Assembly: GCA_902826885.1 (NCBI GenBank)
Contig: CADEGL010000003.1
Location: 6,660 to 51,227 of the forward strand
Length of the DNA stretch: 44,568 nt
Direction of reading: 5' to 3'
Source of the DNA: an uncultured Alphaproteobacteria bacterium
GTDB taxonomy: Bacteria; Pseudomonadota; Alphaproteobacteria; CADEGL01
Position numbers and translations under genes: made by a program. The notes under the pieces are model-generated. The model made no database searches, was not told the DNA's origin, and worked only from the letters and a program-made list of their open reading frames with translations. Of the stretch, positions 43,276-44,568 are shown one piece after another. Every line of letters starts with the position of its first letter. Position 1 is the stretch's first letter.

Positions 43276-44568
43276 TCAAACCTTGAGCCCCGCCTGTAGG
43301 CCTTCCAGCACGGCCTCTTCCGCCGTGCGGGGCGAGGCGCAGTCGCCCACGAGGTGCAGCTCGATGCCCGAGCCGGACAGGGCGTCTTCGAGCGCGTGGT
43401 CCGAATCGTGACCGAGAGAGGTCACCAGGGTTTCGACCTCGGGCACCTCGAAGGGCGCGTCGGTCGAGACATGCTCCAGATAGACTGTGTTGGCATCCAC
43501 GCCCGCCAGCCGCGCCATGGGGATGATCTGGACCCCGAGTCCGTGCAGGATGCCCAGCCAATGGTCGCGTACATAGGCCTGGATGTTCTGCCCGGCCATG
43601 TAGCCGTTGACGGCGAGCCGCACCCGCCGCCCGTCGCGCGCCAGCTTCTCGGCGATGCCGAGGCCGATCCAATCGCAGCGCCAGTCGGCCACCAAGACCG
43701 AGCCGCCGACATTGGCCTCGCCGCGCAGCACCTGCCAGGTATTCACCACATGCGCGTCCTCGGCGCCCAGGATCTCGGGCATGCGCGGGGTGGCACCGGT
43801 CGCCAGGATCACGGCGTCCGGCTTCTGGGCCTTGATGAAATCGGCGGTTACGTCGGTGTTGGTCACGATCTTGGCGTCCAGACGCTTGGCTTCGTGGGTC
43901 AGGTTGGTGATCAGGCCGCCGAACTCCGTCCGACCCGGAAGAAGCTGGGCCAAGAGGACTTGCCCGCCCACCTGCTTGCCGCGCTCGTACAGCGTCACGT
44001 CATGGCCGCGTTCGGCCGCGACGGCGGCGGCCTTCAGCCCGCCCGGCCCGCCGCCCACGACCATGATCTTGCGCGGCGTCTCGGCCTTGGGTTTGTCGGG
44101 ATAGCGCAGCTCGCGCCCGGTCTCGGGATGCTGGATGCAGGAGATGGGATAGCCCAGGTGCATATGGCCGATGCAGGCCTGGTTGCAGGCGATGCAGGCG
44201 CGAATGTCCTCGGCGCGCCCCTCGCGCGCCTTGGTTGGCATCTTGGGGTCGGCGATCATCGCGCGCGTCATGCCGACGATGTCGGCCTGGCCCGAGGCCA
44301 GCACGTCCTCCGCGATCTGCGGCTGGTTGATGCGGCCCGCGACCAGCACCGGCTTGGTGATCTTCGCGCGCACGGCGGCGGCGAAGGGGGCGACATAGCC
44401 GTTCTTGATCGCCATCGGCGGCACGATGTGAATGGCCGCGCCCAGCGTCGTCGAGGAGCCCGCGATGATGTTGTAGTAGTCGAAGCAGTTCTTGGCATCG
44501 AGCGCCGCGCAGATGGCCACCACGTCGGGCAGCTTCATGCCCATGGGGTTCATCTCGTCGCCCGAGAT
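43276..44568 (-). CDS. TMADH/dienoyl-CoA reductase-like Fe-S flavoprotein, partial
   Basis: The C-terminal 430 residues of an old-yellow-enzyme-type protein; the start lies beyond the right edge. Visible parts are the end of the FMN-binding TIM barrel (PVLVAGRINQPQIAEDVLAS), the [4Fe-4S] ligands CIACNQACIGHMHL...SC, then the FAD/NAD(P) region with VVGGGPGGLKAAAVAAERGH and ILATGATPR. This architecture is shared by trimethylamine dehydrogenase, 2,4-dienoyl-CoA reductase and N-methylproline demethylases; the substrate cannot be decided. cysC follows 39 bases later on the same strand. Confidence 0.9.
   Translation of the reverse strand: MSGDEMNPMGMKLPDVVAICAALDAKNCFDYYNIIAGSSTTLGAAIHIVPPMAIKNGYVAPFAAAVRAKITKPVLVAGRINQPQIAEDVLASGQADIVGMTRAMIADPKMPTKAREGRAEDIRACIACNQACIGHMHLGYPISCIQHPETGRELRYPDKPKAETPRKIMVVGGGPGGLKAAAVAAERGHDVTLYERGKQVGGQVLLAQLLPGRTEFGGLITNLTHEAKRLDAKIVTNTDVTADFIKAQKPDAVILATGATPRMPEILGAEDAHVVNTWQVLRGEANVGGSVLVADWRCDWIGLGIAEKLARDGRRVRLAVNGYMAGQNIQAYVRDHWLGILHGLGVQIIPMARLAGVDANTVYLEHVSTDAPFEVPEVETLVTSLGHDSDHALEDALSGSGIELHLVGDCASPRTAEEAVLEGLQAGLKV

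Overview
The window looks like chromosomal DNA of a high-GC alphaproteobacterium, probably near Rhodospirillales or a related order; the exact order cannot be fixed from this sequence. The basis is high GC throughout, compact gene packing, an alphaproteobacterial-type suf operon headed by iscR, and an elongator tRNA-Met of alphaproteobacterial type. I see no insertion sequence, prophage, CRISPR array or rRNA operon.

Layout. 1-5.6 kb: a partial cold-shock gene, a secreted parvulin-type isomerase, three tandem GYD-domain genes, then on the minus strand glnE followed by bcp. 5.7-12 kb: a large YhdP/AsmA-like envelope protein, tyrS, anmK and an alpha/beta hydrolase. 12.1-21.0 kb: one long iron-sulfur operon on the plus strand, cysE-iscR-cysteine desulfurase-sufB-sufC-sufD-sufS-sufU-sufT-iscA-fdx. 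A sigma70-like promoter overlapped by a good match to an IscR type 1 operator precedes it. 21.0-23.2 kb: seven tandem paralogous small lipoprotein genes on the minus strand, family not recognised, with their own promoter. 23.3-27.3 kb: mnmA (probably leaderless), a PerM-type membrane protein, a DUF4239-like membrane protein, tRNA-Met and an MlaF-like ATPase. 27.3-30.7 kb: a GMC oxidoreductase, a cation/proton antiporter, a 25-bp dyad and a small cupin. 30.7-34.6 kb: a three-gene minus-strand operon of a GNAT-C39 peptidase fusion, an ATP-grasp ligase with RLAN-type N-terminus and a DAO-type flavoprotein. 35.0-39.4 kb: a conserved-looking hypothetical, an APH(6)-like kinase, a protein made of three RidA domains, an SDR and a methyltransferase. 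39.4-44.6 kb: a minus-strand run of a TMADH-like Fe-S flavoprotein (cut by the window end), cysC, sat, a divergent pyruvate kinase and a secreted protein of unknown function.

How the genes work together. The iron-sulfur operon joins cysteine precursor supply (CysE), two cysteine desulfurases, the SufBC2D scaffold, SufU sulfur transfer, SufT, an A-type carrier and ferredoxin, with IscR likely sensing cluster status and repressing its own operon. MnmA consumes sulfur from a cysteine desulfurase in tRNA thiolation. CysC and Sat make APS and PAPS, and the adjoining pyruvate kinase homologue is translationally coupled to them.

The strongest candidates for undescribed biology are the seven-lipoprotein array (21036-23189), the GNAT-peptidase/ATP-grasp/flavin oxidase operon (30714-34600), the sat-cysC-pyk operon and the triple RidA protein lacking the usual RidA arginine in all three domains. 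The window also shows almost no spacer between convergent genes: seven of eight convergent stop pairs are within 5 bp or overlap, without recognisable terminators.
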